Positions 1-10,859 of a DNA stretch of 64,000 bases are shown one piece after another. The notes under the pieces were generated by a model. It was given only the letters and a program-made list of their open reading frames with translations. It made no database searches and was not told the DNA's origin. Made by a program: the position numbers and the translations under genes. Within the stretch, counting starts at the first letter, position 1. The number at the start of each line of letters is the position of its first letter. Source of the stretch: Mactra quadrangularis (Eukaryota > Mollusca > Bivalvia > Venerida > Mactridae); assembly GCA_025267735.1 (NCBI GenBank), contig CM046299.1, positions 22,838,232 to 22,902,231 of the forward strand, given 5' to 3'.

Positions 1-1071
1 TGTGGTTGTTAGCATGTCTTAGGTATTGGTATATTTCATTCAACTGTCAGTGAGTATTTAAAACAGCGGGGTTAGGATATGATTTCTAACGAGTCTTATA
101 TTTCATCTTGTATGTCGATATAGAGAGTCTCAACAGTCATAATGACCAGAACGGTGCAGTATAACTTACTTTACTTTACGAAATCATTTGATGTTTGAAG
201 CATGAGTCCACATTTTTTCAACACATTATAATGACATGTTGCATGATGTAACAATTAATCCAACAAACGACATTTATTATTGCTGTGCAATTTACTAACG
301 CCATCAGGGGCCTAATCTGTTATTTTCATTCTCTGGACATCAAACCCTTTGAGAGATTTTTTCGGATCCAAGTCAAAGAGTAAGCGAGTAGCGATTGGTG
401 AAAGAAAGGACTTAAGGAACCCTAGATTGTGGCGGTCGCAACTGACGGACAAATTGTCGATTCACGGCGCAAAATCAACACAAACAACAGATCAGACGTA
501 TTAATTTGTAATTGACACTCTAATATATTTCTATTTGGACTTATTACATGCAAAAAGGTTAAATTGTTCTGACTTTTATACTGTTATGTGAATACCGGTT
601 TTAGGTCATATTTTGTCACGTGTCATTGGCTTAATGAACTTCAGTCTATTAAAGAACGTTTATGTTTCATTTTAATCATCCCTGCAGACAAGTAATCTTT
701 CTTTTTATCTATAAAATATAAATAGTTTTCATTAATAGTTAATAGTTTCATATTTGTTTGAGTTGTTAATGTTTTATGATGATATCTGAACGAAGACAAA
801 ATAATCAATTGTATAAAGTAATATTTGTTAAGTAGAAAAACAAAGTAATATTATTATAATAAGTCGAACATTTTTTATATTATGGAAGCTAATGAGGGCC
901 ATCTTTGGCTTATGAATTATGACTTTTGTCTTAAGGGTAAAGTAGATCAATATAAGTCAAGAATACATTAGCACAAAACTTTTGATTCTTATGCATCTTT
1001 AGGAGAGAAAAAAAACGACCAAGCGTACTATAAATATTTTAAGGTTTCAACTATAAAGTAATAAACTTAAA
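1..1071. other. AT-rich non-coding stretch
   Basis: No open frame, RNA gene or repeat boundary could be supported in this first kilobase. It is AT-rich with many stops in all frames. Confidence 0.5.
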
Positions 1072-1476
1072 TCAATGTTGATTTCGTTTTTGTTCAGAAA
1101 ACGCCGTTACCCATTCCATGGGTAAATGCGAGTCGATTTGTCCCAAAAGCTGAACTGTCATTATTTCTGTACGTTTCTTCTTGGTTAAATTCAGAGTAAT
1201 AAGAAATTTCTTCAAACATATGTTTGCGTCGTTATTCATGATGCTTAGTATTGTCCGGCAATCTAATGCTACAGTCCCATAAACATAAAAATAGCCCTGA
1301 GGGCACCGCATGGGCGCCTTGCGATTAAGCTGCGCAAGAACTCGTACGAACTCTTGCGTACCCGTACGAACTGTTTTGTTTTTACCAGGGTCCGTGAGAT
1401 GAGCCGTTGTTACACGTATCAGTTTCAAAGTCAAATCGTGAACAACATCGTGGCCGAGTATGGATTTAACTTGCAT
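1072..1476 (-). CDS. Coding-like ORF of unknown identity (134 codons)
   Basis: I do not recognise this product. The frame begins with a true ATG and stays open for 134 codons in a block visibly richer in G+C than its surroundings, which makes chance openness less likely. The product is hydrophilic and basic with an evenly mixed composition and no obvious signal peptide, membrane segment or repeat. The start overlaps the end of another coding-like frame (1627-1466) that lies one frame away, so the pair looks like one older coding sequence broken by a frameshift. No splice sites were convincing. It could be a decayed retrocopy, a transposon gene fragment or a chance ORF. Confidence 0.25.
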   Translation of the reverse strand: MQVKSILGHDVVHDLTLKLIRVTTAHLTDPGKNKTVRTGTQEFVRVLAQLNRKAPMRCPQGYFYVYGTVALDCRTILSIMNNDANICLKKFLITLNLTKKKRTEIMTVQLLGQIDSHLPMEWVTAFSEQKRNQH

Positions 1477-1627
1477 ATCTTTCAGCTACTGCTCCGTATG
1501 GGTGTGTTGTGTTGTGCCATGTGCGTACCGTCACTTCAATACGCAAGGCTTCCCACGGCATACGGCTGTCTGCACGTATGGTTCCGCAACATGTCACGAT
1601 TTTATGGGACTGAGGCATTACTCTCAT
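1466..1627 (-). pseudogene. Possible upstream part of the same broken coding block
   Basis: From an ATG at 1627 this frame encodes 53 residues with mixed, protein-like composition and stops at 1466, overlapping the ATG (1476) of the next frame. Overlap and shared strand suggest one coding sequence with a frameshift. The family is unknown. A competing 108-codon frame runs on the plus strand across 1354-1680; I cannot exclude that strand. Confidence 0.2.
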
Positions 1628-1723
1628 TGTGTTTGGTATATTGGAATGTCGGTAATGCACCCGGAATACTAGGGAACTAGCCAGTGTACAATATGGTACG
1701 CCCTTTAAACAGCACCCGCACAC

Positions 1724-2703
1724 TACGTTTGTATACGAAAACCAGTCAAATTTTACATGTTTTATTACTGTTGAGTATTATGGGATAGGGAGGGAAAATA
1801 GTTCATGGTAACTTAACATGGATGAATAGTGACTGAACAATAAGTACAGAATATCGAGCGGTAGACATCAAAGACGATCATGTTACACTTGTTAATAAAT
1901 CACGACATTATCAGCTTTTAGAATTGATGTAATCTTGCGCGTCTTTTCGTGAAACATTCGCGTGTTGTGGTGGCATAAGACCACGGTGCACACTATCATA
2001 TGTCAGACTGGGTAACTATAATGATGTCGGACTGTCAGGAGAGAACATTGGTATAACATATTATTAATGTAATAAAATATTGTTTCATACAGTTGAGGTA
2101 TCTATTGTGGATATATAACACTGGTAGAAAAGATAGTCTTGATTTTTTTTGCTTCATACAGTCGTGATTTTTTGCTTCATACTTGTGAGACTGAAAGATT
2201 ACCTGAGAAACAAGTGTTTTCCCCACGACCCTTATATCTCTGAGGGTACAATAAGAGAGTTAATGTCGTAATAAATTTATTTTAAAGGAATCAGTTAGGC
2301 CATTTCTATGAACTTGTTCGTTTTCCCTATTGAATTGGTATTGATCTGTTGCACCGATTTTTAAAGAAATATTATACTTATACTAAGGTACTTCTGTACT
2401 CAATATCCACAGAACTTAGTTGAGAATCGAGTAAATATCAAGTATTTAAATTAGCGGGGTTGATGAAGCGCCACTGACAGTAACGTTGAATAAAGTTGAA
2501 TCATATTGATCCTTAAAGTCGAGTTTATAGAAATATCAGTTAATTAGACAGTTTAAGCGAAACAATGTACACGTAAATAATGATATCAGACTTCCATACA
2601 CTCGTAAACAAGTATTGAGGACATGAATATACAGGCAAGTTTGGAGCAGTTTTCGTGCCGGCTTTGTAATCATTAATGAGCAATTAACTTCGGGGGCACA
2701 TTT
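1724..2703. other. AT-rich stretch, nothing recognised
   Basis: Short ORFs here are random-looking and end at frequent stops. No repeat boundary was found until the hAT-type element that starts at 2704. Confidence 0.45.
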
Positions 2704-3123
2704 TAGAGCTGTCATCGATTCCAACGATATCGCTGTATCGTCGATATTTATTTTTGATCAATAATCGATATGCATTTTGAAATATCTATAATGATGCATA
2801 TATAGGTAAATAAATAAAATTCACGAATAAGGGTCAAATTTGTGTTACGAACATTCTAAAGTAAGCGGAAACAGGTGTGCTGTCATTATATGAACTTATA
2901 GGTCTAAAACATCAATGGCACCCCCATTGAGGAAATAGTTTTTGTCCACAGAAGGTATAACATTCATGACAAATATATATCTTTAATGAGTTTATGACAA
3001 CATTTAAATGCTCTGTATAGTACTGCAGTGAAGGTATCGATATATATCGGTGTATCGTCGATATTTATTTCTCGATATTTCGATATCGTTGATACGCTTC
3101 GAGTCCAATCAGTGACAGCTCTA
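2704..3123. mobile_element. hAT-type non-autonomous element with 8-bp TSD
   Basis: The element starts TAGAGCTGTCA and ends TGACAGCTCTA, an 11-bp perfect terminal inverted repeat. It is flanked by a perfect 8-bp direct duplication GCACATTT at 2696-2703 and 3124-3131. An 8-bp duplication with short TA-starting termini is the hallmark of hAT-superfamily transposition. The interior is rich in ATCGATAT-type self-complementary runs near both ends and has no transposase frame, so it is a MITE mobilised in trans. Confidence 0.85.
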
Positions 3124-3388
3124 GCACATTTGGTTACAATGTCATGGCAATTGCAATTGCTTCTTGATAGATCAATATAAGAAGGAGTTGCACGGTAAGA
3201 GCGGCTATTATTATTGCTTGCGTTTTTCGGCGCAGCTGTCTAAGCCAACTTTTGACCTATATTTCAAACCAATACAATTTGCTCTACTATAGCTGTTTGT
3301 CCAATGAAAATCCTTTACGGTATAAAGAAATGGATAAAACGCATGACACCATTGGCTATTTGTGATAAACTGGTGCGTAGCACGTACA

Positions 3389-3412
3389 GTAGAACAGAAC
3401 AGAACAGAACAA
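3389..3412 (-). repeat. (GTTCT)n tail at the LINE 3' end
   Basis: On the minus strand about four GTTCT pentamers follow AATAAAAGTATT. This is the expected position of the simple-repeat tail that ends many non-LTR retrotransposons instead of poly(A). It marks the likely insertion end of the LINE whose ORF stops at 3819. Confidence 0.6.
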
Positions 3413-3504
3413 TACTTTTATTTACATTCACAGGTTACAGTTTGTAACTACATGTGAGAATTTAACATACTATATACAATCTATAAACAAGCAAAATGAT
3501 CAAA

Positions 3505-3715
3505 TGTACACATACACATACACTCATACACATAATTCACACATACTCATAGCCACATACACACATACATATTTACACAATAATGCACCTAAATGCACAG
3601 TCACATACACACACTGTCACATACACATCACCACATATACACATACGCATAACCACATACACACATACATTCATACATACTCACGTACATATATACATAT
3701 ACACTTATCTATATC
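3505..3715. repeat. Imperfect ACATAC/CACATA microsatellite
   Basis: About 200 bp of degenerate CACATACA-type hexamers with interruptions. It lies between the LINE stop codon and its 3' tail, so it expanded inside the LINE 3' untranslated region. The 96-codon Tyr/Thr/His-rich frame through it is an artefact of the repeat. Confidence 0.85.
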
Positions 3716-3818
3716 TTCATACGAACAACGGTATTTTAAGAATAAGACAATGCAAAGAATGAATATAATGGCAGATAAATTAGTCTATATTTGATGTAGT
3801 ACAATCAGGGGCGGGGGG

Positions 3819-6428
3819 TTACACTTGGAATTGTTTGAAAATAATAGAAATGAACTTAACAACATTTTTAAGAAAAGAAGGCGATGTCGACGTAAGTATA
3901 TTTTTAAATGTTTGGTCCCGGTTACCTGTATTTATGAATTCAAAGCCTAGACAATTGAGCCTGGGTTCTTTGAAATATGGACAAAGTAGAAGATAATGTT
4001 TCTCGCAACCTATTTGACCGTTGTTACACAGAGGACAAGTTCTGTTTTCGAAGATAGTGCCGTCATGTCGTCCGGTTTCGATGGGTAAATTATGATTTGC
4101 TGACCGGAATTTAAATAAAGTTAAAAAATCTCGCTCTGGTAGACTTGTGATGTAACGTTCAAATTGTATGTCATTTTTGAATGTTAAGTAGATCAAACCT
4201 TTATTTGTCGAAGAGAGATTAGCGTGCCAGTCTTGTAAATATTGTCCAATAAGAATATTCTTAACTTGCTTATGTATATTTTTTAAGTTGATATGGAATT
4301 GATTCATCCATATGTCAGGTCTACCTATGGTATTAAATATGTTTTTTATTGCCTCAATCCATTTAAATTTTGTGTTGGTCATAGATAGCATGTATTTGTA
4401 TATTTGCAAAGAGAATTTGTTTTCCTTGCCGTTAATAATGCGTTCCCAAAATGATATCATTCGGGTTTTAATAGTGATATCTATAGGATATCGACCGAGT
4501 TCTCCATGGAGAAATTTAATTGGTGTCGAGCGACGAGCTTTCATTATTTTTCTTAGAAAAAAATTGTGCACTTTTTCAAGTATTTCGGTATTTTCATAGC
4601 CGTAAATTTCACATCCGTATGTAAGCACCGGAAGTACCGTATTATCAAATAATTTGATGACTAGATCGAGGGGCAAATGTGCATTGTTTGATTTGGTGAA
4701 AAGTAAATGGAGTGCTTTATTAGCTTGTTCGACCACTCGTTTCCTTGCATTAAGAAATGAGCCGTTAGAACTAAAAATGACACCAAGATATGTGTAGCAA
4801 TTTGCGATTTCAATTTGTTCGCCGTTCAGAGTAAAGTTATAGTTTTCTACATTTCTCGCACCAAAAACAACAACTTTTGTTTTGCCAGTATTGACTTTGA
4901 GGTGCCAGTCGTTACAATAATTACTGAAAATATCAAGGCTCGATTGAAAATCCTCGTACGAGTCAGATAGAATGATGGTATCATCAGCGTATAACAAGAT
5001 CAGTAGTTTAAGCCACAAAGATAAGTCGTTTTGATCAAGTAGTTCTACGCCTACAGAACCATTAATATGCATGTATGACTGCAGATCATTAAGGAATAGG
5101 GAAAAGAGAATCGGCGATAAATTCTCCCCTTGTCTGACTCCGATCTCGGATAAGAACATGTTCGACATTGACCCTCCAATCGATACGCAGGATTTAATAT
5201 TTTCGTACATGTTCGTAATAACTTTAAAGAACTTTCCATTAATTGAATTTTGTAGAAGTTTGAACCACAAACCAGCTCTCCATACACGGTCGAAAGCCTG
5301 AGCAAAATCTACGAATGCACAGAATAATTTTTGTTTCCGAGATTTCATTATTTCGATAAGAGCATGAAGTGTAAATAAATGATCAGAGCAAGAATAACCC
5401 TGGCGAAAACCAGCTTGATTTTCGTTCAGTACGTTGTCTTGTTCGATAAAACGCGTAAGTCTTAAGTTTAAAACCGAGGTGAATAGCTTACCGAGACAGC
5501 TCAGAATCGTTATGGGTCGGTAACATGACGTATCCATAGGACTGCCTTTTTGTTTGTATATGGGTTTAATGACACCATCTAGCCAAGAAATTGGGATATA
5601 ACCTAAGTCTAAGATACGATTAAATAACGCACAGTATAATGGGAGGGTTAAGTGGATGGTAGACTTTATGTACTCGTTTGCTATATTGTCGAATGGGCTT
5701 GTTGCTTTATTATTTTTGAGGTTTCGGACGCATTTGAGAACTTCGTCTTCAGTTATTGGGCAATTTAGTGTATCGTTCGCATTTTGGTCAGTATCACGTA
5801 TATTGTCAAATCTATCGTCCTGTATCGAGTTCGTGTTTATTGATTTAAAATGATTGAAAAAATCCTCTAAGCTTGGCATAGGGTTACTTTTTGTTTTAGT
5901 TTTTAAGTGGTTAAGAAACCGCCAGTACTGTTTTGAGTTATTTGTACTCATTTGTCTCAATTTGCTCTGATTGGTGAAATTATGCTTTTTGATGAAATAA
6001 TTCATTGTACGTTTAAATTGCTTACTAGCGTTACGTAGTCTCACTTTATTATCATCACATCGTGATTTGTTGTAAGCCTCTTTTGCGTCGTGATAATTTT
6101 GTCGTGCTTTGCGACATTTATATCCAAACCACGGTTTGTCATCGGATTTCGCGTTACGTGTTTTATTTACATCCGTATATACTCGCTTTCGTGGAAAGCT
6201 ATGGTCAGCCGAACTTTTAAAAATTGAAGATAATTCGTTTGTCACGTGATCTATTAACTGTTTTGAAGTTGGGTTAGACTGGAGTGAATCCATTAAATAA
6301 TGCAATCGGTCTTGATCAATGTTTTCAACAAATGCTTCTTTATAGTTATTATCCCATTTCTGACTGCGGTTTCTCGTTTTCAGACGAATTTCTGCAGATC
6401 GGGGTAAAAGCTGAGAAAAACAAGGCAT
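3819..6428 (-). CDS. LINE ORF2: reverse transcriptase and C-terminal region
   Basis: The 869-codon open frame encodes an RNA-directed DNA polymerase. Residues 230-300 form the N-terminal RT block with the typical NNKATSPFDNI stretch. SCLGKLFTSVLN begins at residue 310, and GFRQGYSC at about 340. The first catalytic Asp is in FVDFAQAFD (372-380), GVRQGENLSPILF is at 430-442, and the second catalytic pair is in LLYADDTI (YADD at 480-483). The C-terminus has CPLC (798-801), H811 and C816, the CCHC-like knuckle seen at the end of many LINE ORF2 proteins. The frame begins after the endonuclease, so its ATG is probably not the natural start: the upstream endonuclease is in another frame overlapping 6349-6428. 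The long intact RT suggests a fairly young copy, disabled by the frameshift and 5' truncation. Confidence 0.92.
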   Translation of the reverse strand: MPCFSQLLPRSAEIRLKTRNRSQKWDNNYKEAFVENIDQDRLHYLMDSLQSNPTSKQLIDHVTNELSSIFKSSADHSFPRKRVYTDVNKTRNAKSDDKPWFGYKCRKARQNYHDAKEAYNKSRCDDNKVRLRNASKQFKRTMNYFIKKHNFTNQSKLRQMSTNNSKQYWRFLNHLKTKTKSNPMPSLEDFFNHFKSINTNSIQDDRFDNIRDTDQNANDTLNCPITEDEVLKCVRNLKNNKATSPFDNIANEYIKSTIHLTLPLYCALFNRILDLGYIPISWLDGVIKPIYKQKGSPMDTSCYRPITILSCLGKLFTSVLNLRLTRFIEQDNVLNENQAGFRQGYSCSDHLFTLHALIEIMKSRKQKLFCAFVDFAQAFDRVWRAGLWFKLLQNSINGKFFKVITNMYENIKSCVSIGGSMSNMFLSEIGVRQGENLSPILFSLFLNDLQSYMHINGSVGVELLDQNDLSLWLKLLILLYADDTIILSDSYEDFQSSLDIFSNYCNDWHLKVNTGKTKVVVFGARNVENYNFTLNGEQIEIANCYTYLGVIFSSNGSFLNARKRVVEQANKALHLLFTKSNNAHLPLDLVIKLFDNTVLPVLTYGCEIYGYENTEILEKVHNFFLRKIMKARRSTPIKFLHGELGRYPIDITIKTRMISFWERIINGKENKFSLQIYKYMLSMTNTKFKWIEAIKNIFNTIGRPDIWMNQFHINLKNIHKQVKNILIGQYLQDWHANLSSTNKGLIYLTFKNDIQFERYITSLPERDFLTLFKFRSANHNLPIETGRHDGTIFENRTCPLCNNGQIGCEKHYLLLCPYFKEPRLNCLGFEFINTGNRDQTFKNILTSTSPSFLKNVVKFISIIFKQFQV

Positions 6429-6672
6429 TGTGACCGTCTGATAATAAAGGGTCTGTTTCTCTTATGCCAAAATCTGTGGTTAGTTCTAGGCAATCAGCCG
6501 TTGACGCAACATAGTCAATTACGGATTTGTTTCTGAAAGTAAAGCAACCCTCGGATTGGTCTTGATGTAAGCGGCCATTAAACAAAAACAAATTGTTATT
6601 GCGACACAATTCGATAAATCGTAGCAGTAGCTGCTGACTGTTTACTCTGTGTATAATGAGTGACTCACTATG
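6349..6672 (-). pseudogene. LINE ORF2 endonuclease C-terminal fragment (other frame)
   Basis: This frame, open from 6672, carries the end of an exonuclease-endonuclease-phosphatase type domain: ELCRNNNLFLFNGR, then SVIDYV, then LLSDGHN, the position of the C-terminal catalytic Asp/His of LINE endonucleases. It runs out of frame with the RT ORF, so a frameshift lies within 6349-6428. The catalytic N-terminal half is absent. Confidence 0.8.
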
Positions 6673-9396
6673 CTAATTGATCACACATTCGTCGTGGTAC
6701 GCCCCTTGCGGTATAACTAAACTGCGAATATGACTCGGCGCCTGCTTGGAATGGGTTTTCATTTTGTCATACGAAGGCCGCCATTGTGCATTTCTATCAA
6801 ATTGTTTTATGTTCGCCAGAAAAGTAACATAAATCGTTTTGTCATTCTGGAAAGAAGTGATTTTTAATCGAAAATCCATGGCATTTTTATTAAAGATGTT
6901 TTTAATTTTAGAATCGGACAGATTTTCCAAATTGACAAATCAGCGAAATGGCAATATATTCGGACAAAAATTGTCAGTTGAGGCTGAATTGCAATTTCAG
7001 ACAAACTACATTTGACCTATAATTAATACATGTACGTCGTTCATGACCAACATTTATACTTCAAACCGTTAAACATGAACCCAGCAGAGCACCGAATATC
7101 TTTTTTAAAGATAGTTCTTGTTTATAATCACCACATTGTTTACCGTCGGCCTGAAGGCCGGTGGTATATTGGAGTCGTCAGAACCTGATGACCATTGACC
7201 ATGGTAGGAGCAGTTCATGATTTCTTTTAATTGTGTCCTCCTTTTTTAATTTACAAATGTTGACAGTGAGAAATTGTATTAATTTTAGTTTTATAGTAAT
7301 GCAAGAAAATTTTGTGCTTTTTTGAGGGGCATTTTAAAGAGCATTTTATCCTTAATTTATATTTTAAGACATTGTAAAATATCTGCTCCCCTAAATTGAG
7401 GTTCATGCTAAAAAAACACGTACCGTACGTATTTAACACACGTCTCCGTGAACAGATTTGCTACAGACTCGCGGTAAATAAGCAAGTGCGAGAGCTGAAA
7501 ATTTTAGATCGGGTAAATCGTATACAAAGCGCTAAATGCATGATGTAAAAGTTAATTATTTGTACTTATCTGTAGTAAGTTACTGACAGATACTGTCTCT
7601 GCATGCTGAACTTTTCGGCTGTTACTGTGTAATTACTGTCTTACTCACTCATGGAGGCCGCCATTAAGTCAAAATAGGTTGGACAATACAGCTGGAAGTA
7701 TTTTTGCCGCATATATCTTTGTCTTCCCTTTTGACGTATGTTCACATAATGGTACCACTATCCACGTTTTTGACGTCATACTGACAATACTTGAACGCAT
7801 ACAGCGAAAAAATCGTACAGACAACTTTTCTAAAATTCTGCTGTATTAAAGCCCATACAATGCATTACATTATATCAAAACTTAGCAAAAATTTATCGGG
7901 CAGATTTTTCATAAAACCAGTTTGAAGGCAATTTTTCTGGATTTTTTCTGATGTTGCCAATTCGGAAGTTTTTCTGTCTTTCAAAAGTTTTAAGAGAAAA
8001 CGTATATTTACACTGTTCAGGAGATAGATAATGATGTAAGCTTTAAATTGATGTATCATTTGTTGTTGTGATGCGGAAAATAAAGATTTAGCAACACATT
8101 ATAGACGTTTTCTTACCATTGTCGACTGACGTAAAAAGTGCCCGCGGTCGTCATGTTTACGACGTCATGGTAACGTTATTAGCAATCTCGACGTCAAATA
8201 AAGTGTAGATCCGAATCGGAAATATCTTCAAGTTTACAACGGTACCAAACATTATATGCAAATCTAAAAAAAGTCAGATGTACCATACCACCTTAATCTT
8301 TTCTTGTTATACAATGTATTTGTATCAAAATTTGGTTATGTTATATGGTTACTTCCCCTTGTTTTACAATTTATTAAGAAGTATTAACAGCATCGGTGTA
8401 ATTTGTTAAAAACTAACGAGTTAACGACTTGCCTATATACAAATCATTTAATAGATAAATTCACGCTTGACGTGCACTGCACTCTGAAATAATAGAAAGT
8501 GAAAAATATCAACTGTCGATAGTAATTTGTGATTACTGACTTAAAATGTTTCAACAAAAACGACTAGTTACTCGGTGTAACGACGAGAGTGCGAGTGCGT
8601 AACTAGAAAAAAAAACTTATATTTATTTTCGGTATTGATTTGAGCGATGAATGTTCTGTTTTATGGACCTTAGGAATGTGAATAGATTTAGTAAATAATT
8701 TCTAAAACTCATTTAAACCTTTAACAATCTGCATAAATCATATGATAGGAATTTATCATCGTTTGGTATATGTATGATGTAAAATAGTGTTAAAAAGGTA
8801 TAAACTCAAACTAAATGTATACTTTACCAATTGTACTTTAAATGAGAGAAATTTAAATTGTAACTGTAACTTTTATAGTACGATGATTCATCACTAAAAT
8901 GTACAAATAAGTAATAATATAAGAAACAATCCGTTTGTTAATTAAGTTGAAAATCATAATGTAAACATCCTTCTGTAATATGACCTTTTATATATTATTA
9001 TTAAACAATGTGTGTTATTTGCCTTGTAGAGTGACATATTTACTGTATGATTCTGCAAAGCCTGTGTAATAAAACTGAAAAGAGGGACAAAATCTGTTAT
9101 AAGGACAATAACACTTTTTGGTTGATAAAACTGGGCCCATATAAAAAATAACGACCATTCTGTTTTTCAAACCCAATTTACATTAAATTCTTCCATCTAG
9201 AGACCGGTAGCAGTCATTTATATCTTCGACATAGTTGAGTCTCATACTTAACGGTACGTTTCGGGCATGGGTTGTTTTTAGCCTGTCTTAATTTTTGCCA
9301 CAACTTGTTGAGAAAACGGTGCTAAAGCGGACGAACGCTAGAAGCTGATTGCAATTCTTTTACAAATTTTGTGGTTTTTGTGAAGATTCAGATTCA
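6673..9396. other. AT-rich non-coding stretch
   Basis: No supported gene. An 85-codon minus frame at 6930-6673 abuts the LINE 5' break but resembles nothing I know and is not endonuclease-like. A small palindrome CGGCCTGAAGGCCG is present near 7150. Confidence 0.45.
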
Positions 9397-9914
9397 TTAA
9401 TGTCAGTAAGTAGTTATTTAATAAATTTGTCATTAAAAAGTGATTTGGTATGGGCCCTGTTATTTTTCTTCAGGACAGTCGTATTTGACCTTGGCTTTCG
9501 TCCTCGGGCAAATACAACTGCTTTTGGAAAAAAAAGACCTAGATCAAATTATTCATTTAATAACATTTAGGCCTAATATAGCATATGCTGCATATCTGTT
9601 TTTATATTCAACTAGATCTAAAGCTTACAGTATAAATCATTACCATTAAAATTAGCTGCGAGTGACCATTAATGAGATGTACTGGAGAGGTAATAGTTCA
9701 TCACCCGGGGGAAATAGGCTAAATGAATTAATATGATAAGAACTTGGGAATTTGAAACTGACTTTTTATTTTAATAACATGTAAATGATTCACAAACCAA
9801 TTATTCCATCAAGATCAACATTTTTTGAGTTCTTTTCGTTTAAAAAACGTCAAATACAATTTGTTACAGGTTAAGGTACAAATGCAGACGACCATCAAAG
9901 CATGACCCTAAGTG
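9397..9914 (+). repeat. 518-bp direct repeat, copy 1
   Basis: Matches 10076-10593 base for base without indels; the one difference I saw is T at 9771 against C at 10450. Ends do not show TG..CA or inverted termini, so it is not an obvious LTR. Short ORFs of 73 and 69 codons in it are identical between copies because the DNA is identical. Confidence 0.95.
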
Positions 9915-10075
9915 CTGTACTATCGGCTAAATTGATACAGGTTTAAATCAGAGTTAAATATCTCGATATATACATTCTTAACATGCGTTAAACGTGGGTG
10001 TATGCTTAGATACAATAGAAATACGTAATATTTCGATGTTTAATCGTTTTTTGTGTCCTTCGATGAATTTGACCT

Positions 10076-10593
10076 TTAATGTCAGTAAGTAGTTATTTAA
10101 TAAATTTGTCATTAAAAAGTGATTTGGTATGGGCCCTGTTATTTTTCTTCAGGACAGTCGTATTTGACCTTGGCTTTCGTCCTCGGGCAAATACAACTGC
10201 TTTTGGAAAAAAAAGACCTAGATCAAATTATTCATTTAATAACATTTAGGCCTAATATAGCATATGCTGCATATCTGTTTTTATATTCAACTAGATCTAA
10301 AGCTTACAGTATAAATCATTACCATTAAAATTAGCTGCGAGTGACCATTAATGAGATGTACTGGAGAGGTAATAGTTCATCACCCGGGGGAAATAGGCTA
10401 AATGAATTAATATGATAAGAACTTGGGAATTTGAAACTGACTTTTTATTCTAATAACATGTAAATGATTCACAAACCAATTATTCCATCAAGATCAACAT
10501 TTTTTGAGTTCTTTTCGTTTAAAAAACGTCAAATACAATTTGTTACAGGTTAAGGTACAAATGCAGACGACCATCAAAGCATGACCCTAAGTG
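10076..10593 (+). repeat. 518-bp direct repeat, copy 2
   Basis: Second copy of 9397-9914 at an offset of 679 bp; 161 bp of unrelated AT-rich sequence lies between them. The near identity implies a recent duplication, or an assembly duplication of one haplotype segment. Confidence 0.95.
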
Positions 10594-10693
10594 AACACAG
10601 CAAAATAAAGATATTGTTTTTTTCCGTTTATATGAAGAAAAGCTTCGTTTTTTACATTTATGTGCAATAATTCGTTCTTTTATCTCTAAGCTG

Positions 10694-10859
10694 CAGTCTA
10701 CAAAATTAGGCTATAAAAGTGGTTGCCCGAATAGTTCATATAAGCAGCTGGCACAATATCTTGTTTGCGGAAATGTGGTTGCCTAAAAGAAATTTTTCGT
10801 TGCCCGAACTAGAAATTGGTTGTCCCGGGCAACCGGACACCCACTTATTTCGTAGACTG
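10694..10859. mobile_element. Small TIR element (MITE), CAGTCTAC family
   Basis: Starts CAGTCTACAAAATTAG and ends with the near-complement ATTTCGTAGACTG. The interior holds repeated GGTTGCCCGAA-like words and CCCGGGCAACCGGACA. A related, more decayed copy is at about 62855-62990. The target-site duplication is unclear. Confidence 0.6.

Larger units (their letters stand above)
3389..6672 (-). mobile_element. 5'-truncated non-LTR retrotransposon (LINE)
   Basis: The element reads on the minus strand: end of an apurinic-type endonuclease (6672-6349), then reverse transcriptase and C-terminal domains (6428-3819), a 3' untranslated region carrying a microsatellite, and a (GTTCT)n tail near 3389-3412. 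The 5' half of the endonuclease and any ORF1 are missing; an in-frame stop sits at 6675-6673 and the sequence beyond it has no endonuclease similarity, so truncation at about 6.67 kb is likely. I did not find a clear target-site duplication. The clade (Jockey/I/CR1/Nimb-like) is not resolved by eye. Confidence 0.85.

Noticed and set aside
3504..3794. Tyr/Thr/His-rich 96-codon ORF
   Set aside because: Pure product of the ACATAC microsatellite inside the LINE 3' UTR.
6673..6930. 85-codon minus ORF as LINE ORF1 or endonuclease N-terminus
   Set aside because: No endonuclease motifs and an in-frame stop lies between it and the LINE fragment; it looks like host flank.
9349..10328. Duplicated 69-73-codon ORFs as a gene pair
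   Set aside because: Identity follows from the 518-bp DNA duplication; the peptides themselves look random and have no homology signal.
9397..10593. 518-bp repeats as LTRs of a small retroelement
   Set aside because: The ends lack TG..CA, the 161-bp spacer has no primer-binding site or coding sequence, and no duplication of target bases is visible.
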